From positions 1 through 64,000 of the forward strand of contig CALMYQ010000153.1 of NCBI GenBank assembly GCA_937873655.1: DNA of 64,000 nt, read 5' to 3'. Shown here one piece after another: positions 34,718-42,633 of the stretch. Origin of the DNA: an uncultured Lewinella sp. Lineage in GTDB: Bacteria; Bacteroidota; Bacteroidia; Chitinophagales; Saprospiraceae. Every line of letters starts with the position of its first letter. The stretch's first letter is position 1. Below the pieces are notes generated by a model that was not told the origin of the DNA, did no database searches, and worked only from the letters and a program-made list of their open reading frames with translations. The position numbers were made by a program, and so were the translations under genes.

Positions 34718-36514
34718 TCAATTAATCATCACCATAGCGCCTTTGATGCTGGTATTGCCGGCGGCCTTGAGTTCGGCGCTGGCAGATCCCTGGGCGGAAA
34801 AGGCGATATTGGCTTTAGCGTTCACATTCAATCCCTGAAGGCTGACATCGCCGCCGGAGGCTTGCGCCGAAATATTCTGGTTGGCTTTGATGTCGATCTT
34901 TCCGGTGGCCTGGAGGGTGATGTCTTTAGCGCTTTTGATGGTAATGCCCGCTGCGGCCATTTCCATTTTGTTGCCGTTCTGATCCTGGACGGTAATGCTT
35001 TTATCCTTGTCGGAAAGAATGAATTTATTTCCGGCGGGGGTTTGAACGGTCAGGATCTTGTCTTTATCGTTGAATTCGAGTTTCAGGTCATTTTTGGTTA
35101 CGATTGCTTTTATCGAATTTTCGGCATCGGGGGTATAGGGCGGCGCTTGTTTGCTGCTGTACAAGCTGCCCAGGATGACCGCATAGCGGGGGTCATTGTT
35201 GAGGAATCCGATCACGACTTCGTCGTTCACCTCCGGAATGAAGAAGCTGCCTTTTTTATTGGTGGCGTAAAAATTGGCCAGTCTGGCCCATATGCCGTCG
35301 CCGGAGGCGGCAATCATGGGCACTTCAACCTGCACGCGGAACTCCCCGTCCGGGTCGGCGTCAATTTTCTTGACCGTGGCATTCTGCAGGCCATGGACGC
35401 CGGCCAGCAGCCCGCCCGCCGGCGGCGTGGTGATGGGGCGCTCTTCGGCATACCACTCGGGCGGAAGGCCGAAGCCTACTTCCGTGATCCAGCTGCCTTC
35501 CGAGACCGTATGGTGGACGGATGAGATCAGCGCGTCGCCGTTGAACCGCTTGCCGAAGCCTTCCAGGGTGATCAGGGTATTGACTGCCGGCATCTCGTTG
35601 CCGAAGAACGAAACCCGGCCCCGGATCCGGGCAAGGGTCGATTTCAGCAGGGCGGCCTTCGCCCATTCTTTCAGTTCGGCGGCTTCGATGGGGCCGGTGG
35701 AATGGAGTTCGAATTCATCGAGGTTCAGGGTAGCGGCCAGTTGTGTTCCCGTCAGGTTGCCCTGTGACGGTACGCTCGGCGGCGATGATTTCCCTTCTGT
35801 GACAGCCTGTTTTTTCATGTCCCAGGAATGGGCAACGGCTGAGGGGATCTGAAACCGGGTCTCGATCTCCCCGTCGAATTCAAAGACATCGCGGTCGTAG
35901 TTGATTTTCAATTGTGCGGCGCCGGAGGCCAGGGGTTTTTTGACATACACTTTCCCGTCGGAGGTATAGGCGATCATGCCGTTGGCTTCAGCCCGGGCAA
36001 CCATGAAGTCCCAGTCGACGGCGTGGTACTGGATAAGCTGCTTGTGCTGGTAAGCGGAGCTTTCAACGGCTTTTTCCAGGCCGTAGTTGTCAATGATCCC
36101 GGAGATGACGCTGCTGTCCGTCATGTCCTTGAAATACTTGTTTCGTCTGCCCAAGGTCATCTTAACGGCTTTATCGCTGCAGTGTACGATCAGCTGGACC
36201 CTGCGGTCGGGCCGGGCTTTCAGGCTTTGATTGACGATGATGCCCTTGAAAACAGTCTTATCCTTGGAATGGTACCCCAACTGGATCTCGATCTCTTTCC
36301 CGGGTTTGAAATCATCGGATTCGCTGGGCTCGAAAGCTTCGTTGGCTGCCTGCCCGCGATCCAGTACGAATATGACCTTGGCGGAAGCAACCCGGTTGAC
36401 CTCCTTTCTGACATCGATGGAGAGCACATAATAGGTGCTTTTGATCGGGCTGCCGTCAATCTTGATGGTGTAGGAAACCACGTCAATGTTGTCGATTGGG
36501 AGCGGTTGTGCCAT
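34718..36514 (-). CDS. VgrG-like spike protein (Afp8-like, gp27-gp5 fusion)
   Basis: A product of 598 residues. Residues ~1-350 are the gp27-like hub (IEIQLGYHSKDKTVFKGIIVNQ, then DWDFMVARAEANGMIAYT). An OB-fold follows (about 370-455; DGEFRVQVEVPMI, WARLANFYA, FFIPEVNDEVVIGFLNNDPR). The end is a beta-helical needle built from short repeats (DITLQATGKIDIKAN, VSLQGLNVNAKANIAFSAQGSA). No extra toxin domain is seen after the needle. It lies 5 bp after the hub adaptor gene and is followed by a long repeat array rather than the usual tight gap. Confidence 0.95.
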   Translation of the reverse strand: MAQPLPIDNIDVVSYTIKIDGSPIKSTYYVLSIDVRKEVNRVASAKVIFVLDRGQAANEAFEPSESDDFKPGKEIEIQLGYHSKDKTVFKGIIVNQSLKARPDRRVQLIVHCSDKAVKMTLGRRNKYFKDMTDSSVISGIIDNYGLEKAVESSAYQHKQLIQYHAVDWDFMVARAEANGMIAYTSDGKVYVKKPLASGAAQLKINYDRDVFEFDGEIETRFQIPSAVAHSWDMKKQAVTEGKSSPPSVPSQGNLTGTQLAATLNLDEFELHSTGPIEAAELKEWAKAALLKSTLARIRGRVSFFGNEMPAVNTLITLEGFGKRFNGDALISSVHHTVSEGSWITEVGFGLPPEWYAEERPITTPPAGGLLAGVHGLQNATVKKIDADPDGEFRVQVEVPMIAASGDGIWARLANFYATNKKGSFFIPEVNDEVVIGFLNNDPRYAVILGSLYSSKQAPPYTPDAENSIKAIVTKNDLKLEFNDKDKILTVQTPAGNKFILSDKDKSITVQDQNGNKMEMAAAGITIKSAKDITLQATGKIDIKANQNISAQASGGDVSLQGLNVNAKANIAFSAQGSASAELKAAGNTSIKGAMVMIN

Positions 36515-36519
36515 AACAT

Positions 36520-37227
36520 TCAGTTTTCTAAGGGTGGGAAAATGATTTTTTGTCCGGGCTGCAAATTCATAAAATTGGATAGTCCGTTGAATTCAGCGAC
36601 CTGGAGGTAATAACCGGGGTCCTGGTAGATGGCAAAACACATCATGGGCAGGTTGTCCCCGTCGCGGACGACCCTGACGTGCGTCAGGTCCGGCGACGAT
36701 TTGTTCTTCAGGCTTTCCCGGGTCTGGGCGTCGATGAATTGCTTGAAGGAGACATCCGCTTTGGCCCTGAGGGGTTTACCGTTGCTGTCGAACAGCATGT
36801 AGTCGATCGAGATGCTTTGTAACTGTCCCTTGAACAGCAGGCCCTTGTCGCCGCCCCATTCGATCTTGACATAGTGATTGGAATGGATGCTGCCGTTGTA
36901 ATACAGCGCATACTGCTGGAGTTTTTCGATCTCGTCGTACACCTCTCCGGTTCCCGGAACGGCGCCCGTGCCGTCAAACCAGAGCTCCAGCTGGAAGGTT
37001 TCCGGCGGCGGATCGACGATCCGGCCGTCAATGCGGTCGCCGTTGGCCAGTTTGACGGAATAGCTGGCGTCGTAGGTGAGCGGTTTGAAAACCCGCTTGT
37101 ATTTCTCCGGGTTGATGCTGACCTCCAGCGCTTGGGAGAAACCAGGCGCCAGCTGGGTGAAATCAGGATCCTTGTACGCCCAGATTTTTAGCTTTGGGTT
37201 CGAACCCGCTGCCGGTTTTTTCGCCAT
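36520..37227 (-). CDS. eCIS hub/tube adaptor with LysM domain (Afp7-like)
   Basis: A product of 235 residues. The first ~180 residues fit the CIS tube/hub adaptor family (KLKIWAYKDPDFTQL, then LEVSINPEKYKRVFKPLTYDA and FQLELWFDGTGAVPG). A C-terminal LysM domain (about 187-233; VVRDGDNLPMMCFAIY, then LQPGQKIIFPP) matches the gp53/Afp7 plan, in which LysM staples wedge subunits around the hub. It is preceded by DUF5908 (12-bp gap) and followed by the spike (5-bp gap). Confidence 0.94.
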   Translation of the reverse strand: MAKKPAAGSNPKLKIWAYKDPDFTQLAPGFSQALEVSINPEKYKRVFKPLTYDASYSVKLANGDRIDGRIVDPPPETFQLELWFDGTGAVPGTGEVYDEIEKLQQYALYYNGSIHSNHYVKIEWGGDKGLLFKGQLQSISIDYMLFDSNGKPLRAKADVSFKQFIDAQTRESLKNKSSPDLTHVRVVRDGDNLPMMCFAIYQDPGYYLQVAEFNGLSNFMNLQPGQKIIFPPLEN

Positions 37228-37239
37228 GGATCTCAGGTT

Positions 37240-37458
37240 TTATCGGAATTTCTCATCTGCCAGCAACGCTTTCACCTTTTCGATGCATTCCCGGACAATC
37301 TCCTTTTTCATGTCCTGGGAAATCAGGGCGGGATCGCTTTTGACCATCTCAAGGATCATGTCAATGTCTTTTTCCAGCAAGACGGCGTTGGCGCCCTCCT
37401 CATCCTTCTGTTCGGACATATTGGCCCGGATGACCAACTCCTTGATCTCGATCGGCAT
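37240..37458 (-). CDS. DUF5908 small eCIS protein
   Basis: A product of 72 residues. It begins MPIEIKELVIRANM, then has an acidic middle and a helical C-terminal half (ISQDMKKEIVRECIEKVKALL). This is the DUF5908 form seen between the second tube gene and the LysM gene in Bacteroidota contractile injection clusters. The role is unknown; the position fits a chaperone or connector for the inner baseplate. Confidence 0.85.
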   Translation of the reverse strand: MPIEIKELVIRANMSEQKDEEGANAVLLEKDIDMILEMVKSDPALISQDMKKEIVRECIEKVKALLADEKFR

Positions 37459-37475
37459 AGCATATGTGTTTTAGG

Positions 37476-37988
37476 TCATCCCTTGTCGTCGTGCGGGTAT
37501 TTGACCACGACGGTATCGACAAAGGAAAAATAACTGTAAGCCAGGGTCAGGGTTTCCACCACAATGGAACTGTCCTGGGCTTTCAGGTCTGAAATTTCCC
37601 ACTGAACGGGGTAGGCGTTGACAAAATGCCAGGACATGAGCGGCGTGGGTTTGTCCAGGGATCCGCCGGCGTCCAGCAAGTCGACCATGATGTCCTTGGG
37701 TTCGATCTTCTGATCCAGTCCCCCGGTCAGCGTATCCCGAACCCAATTGCCGAAGGGCGAGGACTTCACAACCAGGCCGCGCCGAAGCACCAGATTGTCG
37801 AATGCGACCCGGCCGGGCACTTTGTGCGCAAACCGGTTCTCGCCGCCCTCCCGGATCTCGTCCGTCCCCATTTTGAGGGAGATACCGGAAACCTCCTGGA
37901 ATCCGGCATCTACCGCTGCATTCGGCGAGTTGCCGCCTAACAAATTGACAGAATAAAAAAAACCGACCGGAGGAATATAGGTATTCAT
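37476..37988 (-). CDS. eCIS inner tube protein 2 (Afp5-like, gp19 family)
   Basis: A product of 170 residues of the T4 gp19-type tail tube family. It begins with IPPVGFFYSVNLLGG and has the family blocks FQEVSGISLKMGTDEIREGGEN and NAYPVQWEISDLKAQDSSIVVETLTLAYSYF. The second tube paralogue usually forms the start ring that joins tube and baseplate, as does Afp5. It lies 3 bp after the first tube gene. Confidence 0.92.
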   Translation of the reverse strand: MNTYIPPVGFFYSVNLLGGNSPNAAVDAGFQEVSGISLKMGTDEIREGGENRFAHKVPGRVAFDNLVLRRGLVVKSSPFGNWVRDTLTGGLDQKIEPKDIMVDLLDAGGSLDKPTPLMSWHFVNAYPVQWEISDLKAQDSSIVVETLTLAYSYFSFVDTVVVKYPHDDKG

Positions 37989-37991
37989 CCG

Positions 37992-38450
37992 TTAGCCTTT
38001 TTTCATCGACATGCCCTCGTGCGACAGGACGATCTCCTCCACCGCCACTTCGCTGTTCTGGGAATTGAAATCCGTACCTGTTACCTTCATCGGCCAGGCA
38101 TTGGTCAATTCCCAAACGAACATGGCCTTCCCGTCCTGGTCCAGCAATTGTATCGTGACGGTTTCCCGCTTGATCGTATTCATTTTTATGGAATTGAAAT
38201 AATCGAACAGCGCGGTATCGTCCTTGAACATGCCTTTCTTGCACGTCACATCGCTGGACTTCTTCAAGCCCGGCATTTTGATGGTTGAAAATGCCTTGCT
38301 GTCACCTGCCCGGTACTCGATCACATCGTGCTCGGAGTCAAGGCCGGAAACCTCCTGAAAGGAAATTACCCCGACATCGCCGAGCTTGACCTGAAAATAA
38401 AATTTGGGTACGGGCCACGGTGCGCCTTGGGCATCGCCTGAATTAGCCAT
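37992..38450 (-). CDS. eCIS inner tube protein 1 (Afp1-like, gp19 family)
   Basis: A product of 152 residues. It has the gp19 pattern: PVPKFYFQVKLGDVGVISFQEVSGLDSEHDVIEYRAGD and ELTNAWPMKVTGTDFNSQNSEVAVEEIVLSHEG. It is the main tube subunit, expected in hundreds of copies. It resembles the following gene but lacks that gene's extra loops. The gap to the sheath gene (155 bp) is filled with repeats and palindromes rather than the usual short spacer. Confidence 0.93.
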   Translation of the reverse strand: MANSGDAQGAPWPVPKFYFQVKLGDVGVISFQEVSGLDSEHDVIEYRAGDSKAFSTIKMPGLKKSSDVTCKKGMFKDDTALFDYFNSIKMNTIKRETVTIQLLDQDGKAMFVWELTNAWPMKVTGTDFNSQNSEVAVEEIVLSHEGMSMKKG

Positions 38451-38477
38451 TTTATTCTGATTTAAAGGTGTTTGAAA

Positions 38478-38597
38478 TTAGTTGTCAGTTGTCAGTTGTC
38501 AGTTGTCGGCAACCAGCATCCTCCGTCCGCCATAGCTCCCTAAGAGCGACGGCGGGCAGCATCCAACATCCAGCATCCACCACGCCTCAGCGTGGCA
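38478..38597. repeat. arrays and two palindromes between sheath and tube genes
   Basis: In plus-strand order: GTTGTCA units (38478-38511); a REP-like palindrome CCGCCATAGCTC-AAGAGCGACGGCGG (38527-38555); CATCCA/CAGCATC units; and a second palindrome CCACGC-GCGTGG-CAG (38580-38597) like that at 5705-5724. The transcript of the operon must pass through it between the two most highly needed structural genes. Confidence 0.8.
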
Positions 38598-38605
38598 GCA
38601 TCCCC

Positions 38606-40297
38606 CTACGAAGTCTGCATCTTCTGCTGGAAGGTGATCACAATGAATTCCGCCGGGCGGGTTACGGCAATCCTTACGGAAATGCGCATGATGCCGTCCA
38701 GGATATCGATCGGGGTCATGGTGGTGCCCAGGCCGACGTCTACGCTGAAGGCGTCGTCGGGGGTAGCGCCGGCCAGTGCGCCCGATTTCCAGACATTGGT
38801 CAGGAAATTGCTGATGAGCGCGCGGATGTTCGACCAGGTGCTTGACACGTTGGGTTCGAATACGTAGGCTTCGGCAGCAAACTTGATGGACTGCTCAATG
38901 AAGATCACGGTGCGCCGGACGCTGATGTATCTCCAGTCCTGACTATTGCCGTCGAGGGTCCTGGCGCCCCACACCAGTACGCCTTTGCCGGGGAAGGTGC
39001 GGATGGCATTGATGGCTTTGCCGTTCAGCGGGAGGTTGAGGTCTTCCTGGTCCTTGGCGGTCAGGTCGACAGCGGGCTTGATGACCGATCCTACGCTGAT
39101 ATTGGCAGGTGACTGGTGTACGCCCACCGTGTTGTCCACCATGGAATAGATGCCGGCCATGGCGGGGCTCGGCGGCAGCAGGTTTATGCTCGAACGAAGG
39201 TTCTTCATCAGTTCCTTGTAGGTCGGGCTGACGGCAAGGAGGGTCTGATGCAGCTGGGTGGCTTCGTCGGCCTGCGCTTCGGTGATGCCGGTTTTGAAAT
39301 CGGCCAGTTTGACGATCTGTTCCTGGATTTCAACCGCCCGTTTGCCGGAAATGAGGCTTTCGGAGAGTTCTTCGCGCAGGTTCTTGTACAATAAGGTGGC
39401 AAGGCTTGAAACCTCAATGGCCGTTGTATCGGTGTCGAAGGCTGCCTTGTTGGCGGCGGCGATCAGTTTCTGCTTATCGTCGAGCTTGTCGGCGAAATCC
39501 GGCGCATCGGCGTTAATATCATCCCCGGTGATATTGACGATGTTGGAGAAATCCAGCTCTTCCGCGGCCACGATGGTTGTTTCCAGAAAGGGGTAATAAG
39601 CGCCGCCCCATTGGAGGAAATTCTGGCCGATCCCTACGCGGAAATTCTTGACCACGTCTTCCCGCAGGTCGAGGTTGCCGAGCGGAACGTCCAGGATGGC
39701 CACCCGGTTGCGCATATCGAGCCCGCAATGCCCCAGCATGGCCACCTGAAGGTCGAAGGCGCCTTGCGCATCCCGGGTGACAATATCAATTTGCTTGGTA
39801 TTGTCATTCGGATCGGGCCCTTTGGCGGTGGATTCTTCAACCAGCAGAATCGCCTCCGGGATCACGACCATGGTCGGTTCCGGCTCCTTGAGCAGCGGTT
39901 CGATCCCGCTGGTCAGGTCGGCGCCCACAACGCCGGCGGGGGCGTCGGTGTACTTTCCTACGGAAACGATATAACAATCCGACCCGCCGTTGGAAAAGAA
40001 CAGCTTCATGCAGCTGTGCAGGATAAATTGGGTCGATTTGTCCACAGTGAGCTTATACCCCACAGTGGCATCTGCCTCAATGGTGTATTTTACTTTGGGC
40101 GGCCCGCCGAAGAATTCCAGGAATTCTCCATAAGAACTGATCTTGGTGGGAACTTTCAACAGCGATTTTTTTCCCATGATCGCCTTCTCCGTGTAACCGA
40201 TGAAAACGGGCACAGCCGTCGGCACCGGTACCGCTGAGTTGGGAAAGGCGCTCTTTTCATCGATGTAAACGCCAGGCGTTGCAAGCACTCTTGCCAT
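38606..40297 (-). CDS. eCIS contractile tail sheath protein
   Basis: A product of 563 residues, the single sheath subunit; Afp has three. The N-terminus (LATPGVYIDEKSAFPNSAVPVPTAVPVFIGYTE) is the classic sheath start. The C-terminus (GKGVLVWGARTL, then WRYISVRRTVIFIEQSIKFAAEAYVFEPN, then VRIAVTRPAEFIVITFQQKM) holds the sheath handshake and contraction domain. The middle contains an inserted domain (about 230-370) rich in Ala, Asp and Leu that probably projects from the particle surface. A single sheath gene implies a uniform sheath. Confidence 0.96.
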   Translation of the reverse strand: MARVLATPGVYIDEKSAFPNSAVPVPTAVPVFIGYTEKAIMGKKSLLKVPTKISSYGEFLEFFGGPPKVKYTIEADATVGYKLTVDKSTQFILHSCMKLFFSNGGSDCYIVSVGKYTDAPAGVVGADLTSGIEPLLKEPEPTMVVIPEAILLVEESTAKGPDPNDNTKQIDIVTRDAQGAFDLQVAMLGHCGLDMRNRVAILDVPLGNLDLREDVVKNFRVGIGQNFLQWGGAYYPFLETTIVAAEELDFSNIVNITGDDINADAPDFADKLDDKQKLIAAANKAAFDTDTTAIEVSSLATLLYKNLREELSESLISGKRAVEIQEQIVKLADFKTGITEAQADEATQLHQTLLAVSPTYKELMKNLRSSINLLPPSPAMAGIYSMVDNTVGVHQSPANISVGSVIKPAVDLTAKDQEDLNLPLNGKAINAIRTFPGKGVLVWGARTLDGNSQDWRYISVRRTVIFIEQSIKFAAEAYVFEPNVSSTWSNIRALISNFLTNVWKSGALAGATPDDAFSVDVGLGTTMTPIDILDGIMRISVRIAVTRPAEFIVITFQQKMQTS

Positions 40298-40315
40298 CTG
40301 TTTTAGGTATTTGGT

Positions 40316-41425
40316 TTATAAATAGACATACATATCGGAATAGATCTTTCGATCGTTCGATCCATCGGGTTCGGGTTTAATGGTTTTGATGTCAGGCGCG
40401 GGCAACCGGATCTCCGCACCGTTCCCCAGTCCGGGCAGTTTGAGGGTGAATTGCCGGCTGCTCTGTTCCTGCAGCGTTATCGGGGCGTCGCTTATGAATA
40501 TGGTTGCTTTTTGGCGGCTTTCAGGGGCCAATGCGTCTCCGGCAGGCGCCCACCGGTGAAAGGATGCTTCGTTTGATCCGTTTATGGACAGGTCCTCATA
40601 GACGTGTTCGTTGTTTTGGAATACAAGGTACCGCCACAGGGTCTGCCGGGCCTTAAAGCGGATTTCATACTGCACGGGTTGCAGGACCTCCGCGCCGTTT
40701 TCCGGCTTCAGCATTTTTTCCGGGCTCAGAAAGAGTTCCACAATGCCGAAAACGTCGTTTCCAATCTCCTGATCTGAGGCAAAAAAGCGGAGAACATCCT
40801 GCTGAGCGGCCTCGTCTCCTTCCCCGGCGCCGGACAGTTCGAAATAACCGGGAATGTCTTCCTGCGCCAGGTTGATCCTGAACAGGGTGTTCTGGTCGGG
40901 GTCCGGGGTTGCGAACGGGTAATCCGGATCTGCTGCCACGGGGCCCGATGCGTTGTTCAAAACCAGCCGGCCGGCCGATCCGTTCGGGGCCTTGCGGTGT
41001 GCGAAGGATATCCCTGTTTTTCTGATCAAAATGCTGTCCAGCAAGCCGGCCGGAGATCCGAACTTCCCGTAAAGCGGGTCCGTGATCTCAGCCGGGTTCA
41101 GGTTATTGTAATAATGAAGGGTATTTTCCGGCAGCGTAAGCGGCAGGTCTGAATAATTGATGAAATAAGGATTCCGGACCCGGATGAAAAACGGGAGCCG
41201 GAGGGTTTGCCCAGCTGACAGGACGGGCGGTTTGAGGTTGTTTTCTTCACCATAGTAAAGGCCGAAACCGGCCGGGTCTTCGTGCAACCTCAGGTCATAC
41301 CGTCTGAACGAAGCAAGCGTTGCAGCCATAGGCGCCAACTCCAGATCCCTGCAAACCTCATTGTTGCGGTTGAAAAAGGAGTGCCTGAAGGCAAGATGTG
41401 ATAATGGCCGGAATTTTTTTGCCAT
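40316..41425 (-). CDS. unknown eCIS-linked protein between sheath and terminator
   Basis: A product of 369 residues with no signal peptide and no transmembrane helix. I do not recognise the family. It begins MAKKFRPLSHLAFRHSFF and has beta-rich segments (FGLYYGEENNLKPPVLSAGQTL, FIRVRNPYFINYSD, VQYEIRFKARQTLWRYLVFQNN) and a short acidic/Gly-rich loop around GAGEGDEAAQQD. Being placed between the terminator (DUF4255) and the sheath suggests a structural or assembly role at the distal end of the tube. A loaded cargo is an alternative. It has no zinc, nuclease or protease motif. Confidence 0.5.
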   Translation of the reverse strand: MAKKFRPLSHLAFRHSFFNRNNEVCRDLELAPMAATLASFRRYDLRLHEDPAGFGLYYGEENNLKPPVLSAGQTLRLPFFIRVRNPYFINYSDLPLTLPENTLHYYNNLNPAEITDPLYGKFGSPAGLLDSILIRKTGISFAHRKAPNGSAGRLVLNNASGPVAADPDYPFATPDPDQNTLFRINLAQEDIPGYFELSGAGEGDEAAQQDVLRFFASDQEIGNDVFGIVELFLSPEKMLKPENGAEVLQPVQYEIRFKARQTLWRYLVFQNNEHVYEDLSINGSNEASFHRWAPAGDALAPESRQKATIFISDAPITLQEQSSRQFTLKLPGLGNGAEIRLPAPDIKTIKPEPDGSNDRKIYSDMYVYL

Positions 41426-41469
41426 TTAAATGCAGACTTTAGCAGGCAGCAAAGGGGCGCCGGGCCCCT

Positions 41470-42036
41470 TTAGCTGCCGGAATGAACTTTAGGTGTCCCC
41501 ACTTCTGTGATCTCAGGAATTTCTTCCAGAATCATGTCTTCTGTAATGGTGATCATACGCATTTTCAAAAGGACAGAAGGGATGTATTTTGCGCCCAAAG
41601 TAGCCCAAAGGTTACTTTGTTCGTGAAATGTCAGGTTCGTGATTTCCACAGCGATCTTCTGCACGGAAGCGCTCAGGCCGGGCGTGTTTTGCGGGGTGAA
41701 CACCTGTTTGCCCTGGAAAAAACCGATGACGCTGGACAGAAATTTCAGCGATTCCTCATAGATCGTTTCAGGGAAATAGGCGGCAAACAGAACGTACAGG
41801 TTGAGGTTGACGGGCGGATTGGTCTTAACGGAATTTTGGTGGCCAAAACTCAAACTGGTCCGCTCCTGTTCCATGTTTACCAGCGAACAGATGATCTTAT
41901 TCGCACCGGCAGCCGGCACGGAACCATCTTGTTTGACCAGGTCGGACAGAATTACCTTGGCCTCTCTTTCCTGAAATCGCCTTTTCAGGAAATTATTCAA
42001 TTCCTCCACAATGACAGGCAGTACATGCTGAAGCAT
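41470..42036 (-). CDS. DUF4255 tail terminator protein (Afp16-like)
   Basis: A product of 188 residues from ATG 42036; the longer reading to 42078 adds a non-conserved leader. It begins MLQHVLPVIVEELNNFLKRRF and has INMEQERTSL-like and NLYVLFAAYFPETIYEESLKFLSSVIGFFQ blocks, the DUF4255 form that caps tube and sheath in Afp/PVC particles. It is the first structural gene in the operon. The 303-bp gap upstream (42037-42339) holds a perfect 12-bp palindrome CAGCCG-CGGCTG at 42215-42226 and a partial -7 box (GTATTTTG, 42069-42062) but no convincing promoter. Confidence 0.9.
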   Translation of the reverse strand: MLQHVLPVIVEELNNFLKRRFQEREAKVILSDLVKQDGSVPAAGANKIICSLVNMEQERTSLSFGHQNSVKTNPPVNLNLYVLFAAYFPETIYEESLKFLSSVIGFFQGKQVFTPQNTPGLSASVQKIAVEITNLTFHEQSNLWATLGAKYIPSVLLKMRMITITEDMILEEIPEITEVGTPKVHSGS

Positions 42037-42339
42037 TGTAAAATAGTGGTTTTCCCTAAAACAAAATACCCAGGGCATTGCTATGCTGAGAAAGGCTGAA
42101 GCGGAGGTCCAACATCAGTCATCATCCTGCATAAACAGACTAACCCTTAAATCTTTTTAAGAGCGGTAAAAGGGGCTGAAGGTCGCTTGCGGAATTAAAT
42201 CATTAACAAAAGGGCAGCCGCGGCTGAAGCCGGAAGAGGCTGTTTGTGTGGGAATCTGACGAAAAATTGCAGATAATGCAGTGAATTACTCAGGGCTATA
42301 TGCTGCAAGGAAAAATAAAATTAGGATCGCAACACATTT

Positions 42340-42576
42340 CTACTTCCTGGCCAGTATTTTAATTGCTGAAATTACCAGCCGTATCAGGTAGATGCCTGTA
42401 AAGTTAGCGATATAAATGAAAACAAACAACTCGACGATCAATAATTTTTCTTTTTCCGAAAAATAGCGCTCGCCCGAAACCAGGTCCATCAATGCCATGA
42501 AAAGCAGCGACAGCGGCAAGGCGGCCACCAGCGAACCCAGGAACCAAAGAAACTCCTTTGCAATGAATTTTTTCAT
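42340..42576 (-). CDS. small two-helix membrane protein
   Basis: A product of 78 residues with two hydrophobic helices: FLWFLGSLVAALPLSLLFMALM and IVELFVFIYIANFTGIYLIRLVISAI. No family is recognised. It lies in line with the eCIS minus-strand genes, 57 bp after the GH18-like gene. The size and two helices are compatible with a holin or a membrane-associated assembly factor. That is inference from shape and position only. Confidence 0.5.
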   Translation of the reverse strand: MKKFIAKEFLWFLGSLVAALPLSLLFMALMDLVSGERYFSEKEKLLIVELFVFIYIANFTGIYLIRLVISAIKILARK

Positions 42577-42633
42577 GATCGAAAAACAAGGTTATTGTTA
42601 CAACCGGTTATCAACAGCATTCGCCCGCCGGCC

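Noticed and set aside
42037..42339. Promoter of the structural eCIS genes
   Set aside because: GTATTTTG at 42069-42062 is one base short of TAnnTTTG spacing and has no -33 partner. Transcription may come from 46591-46562 or use another sigma factor.
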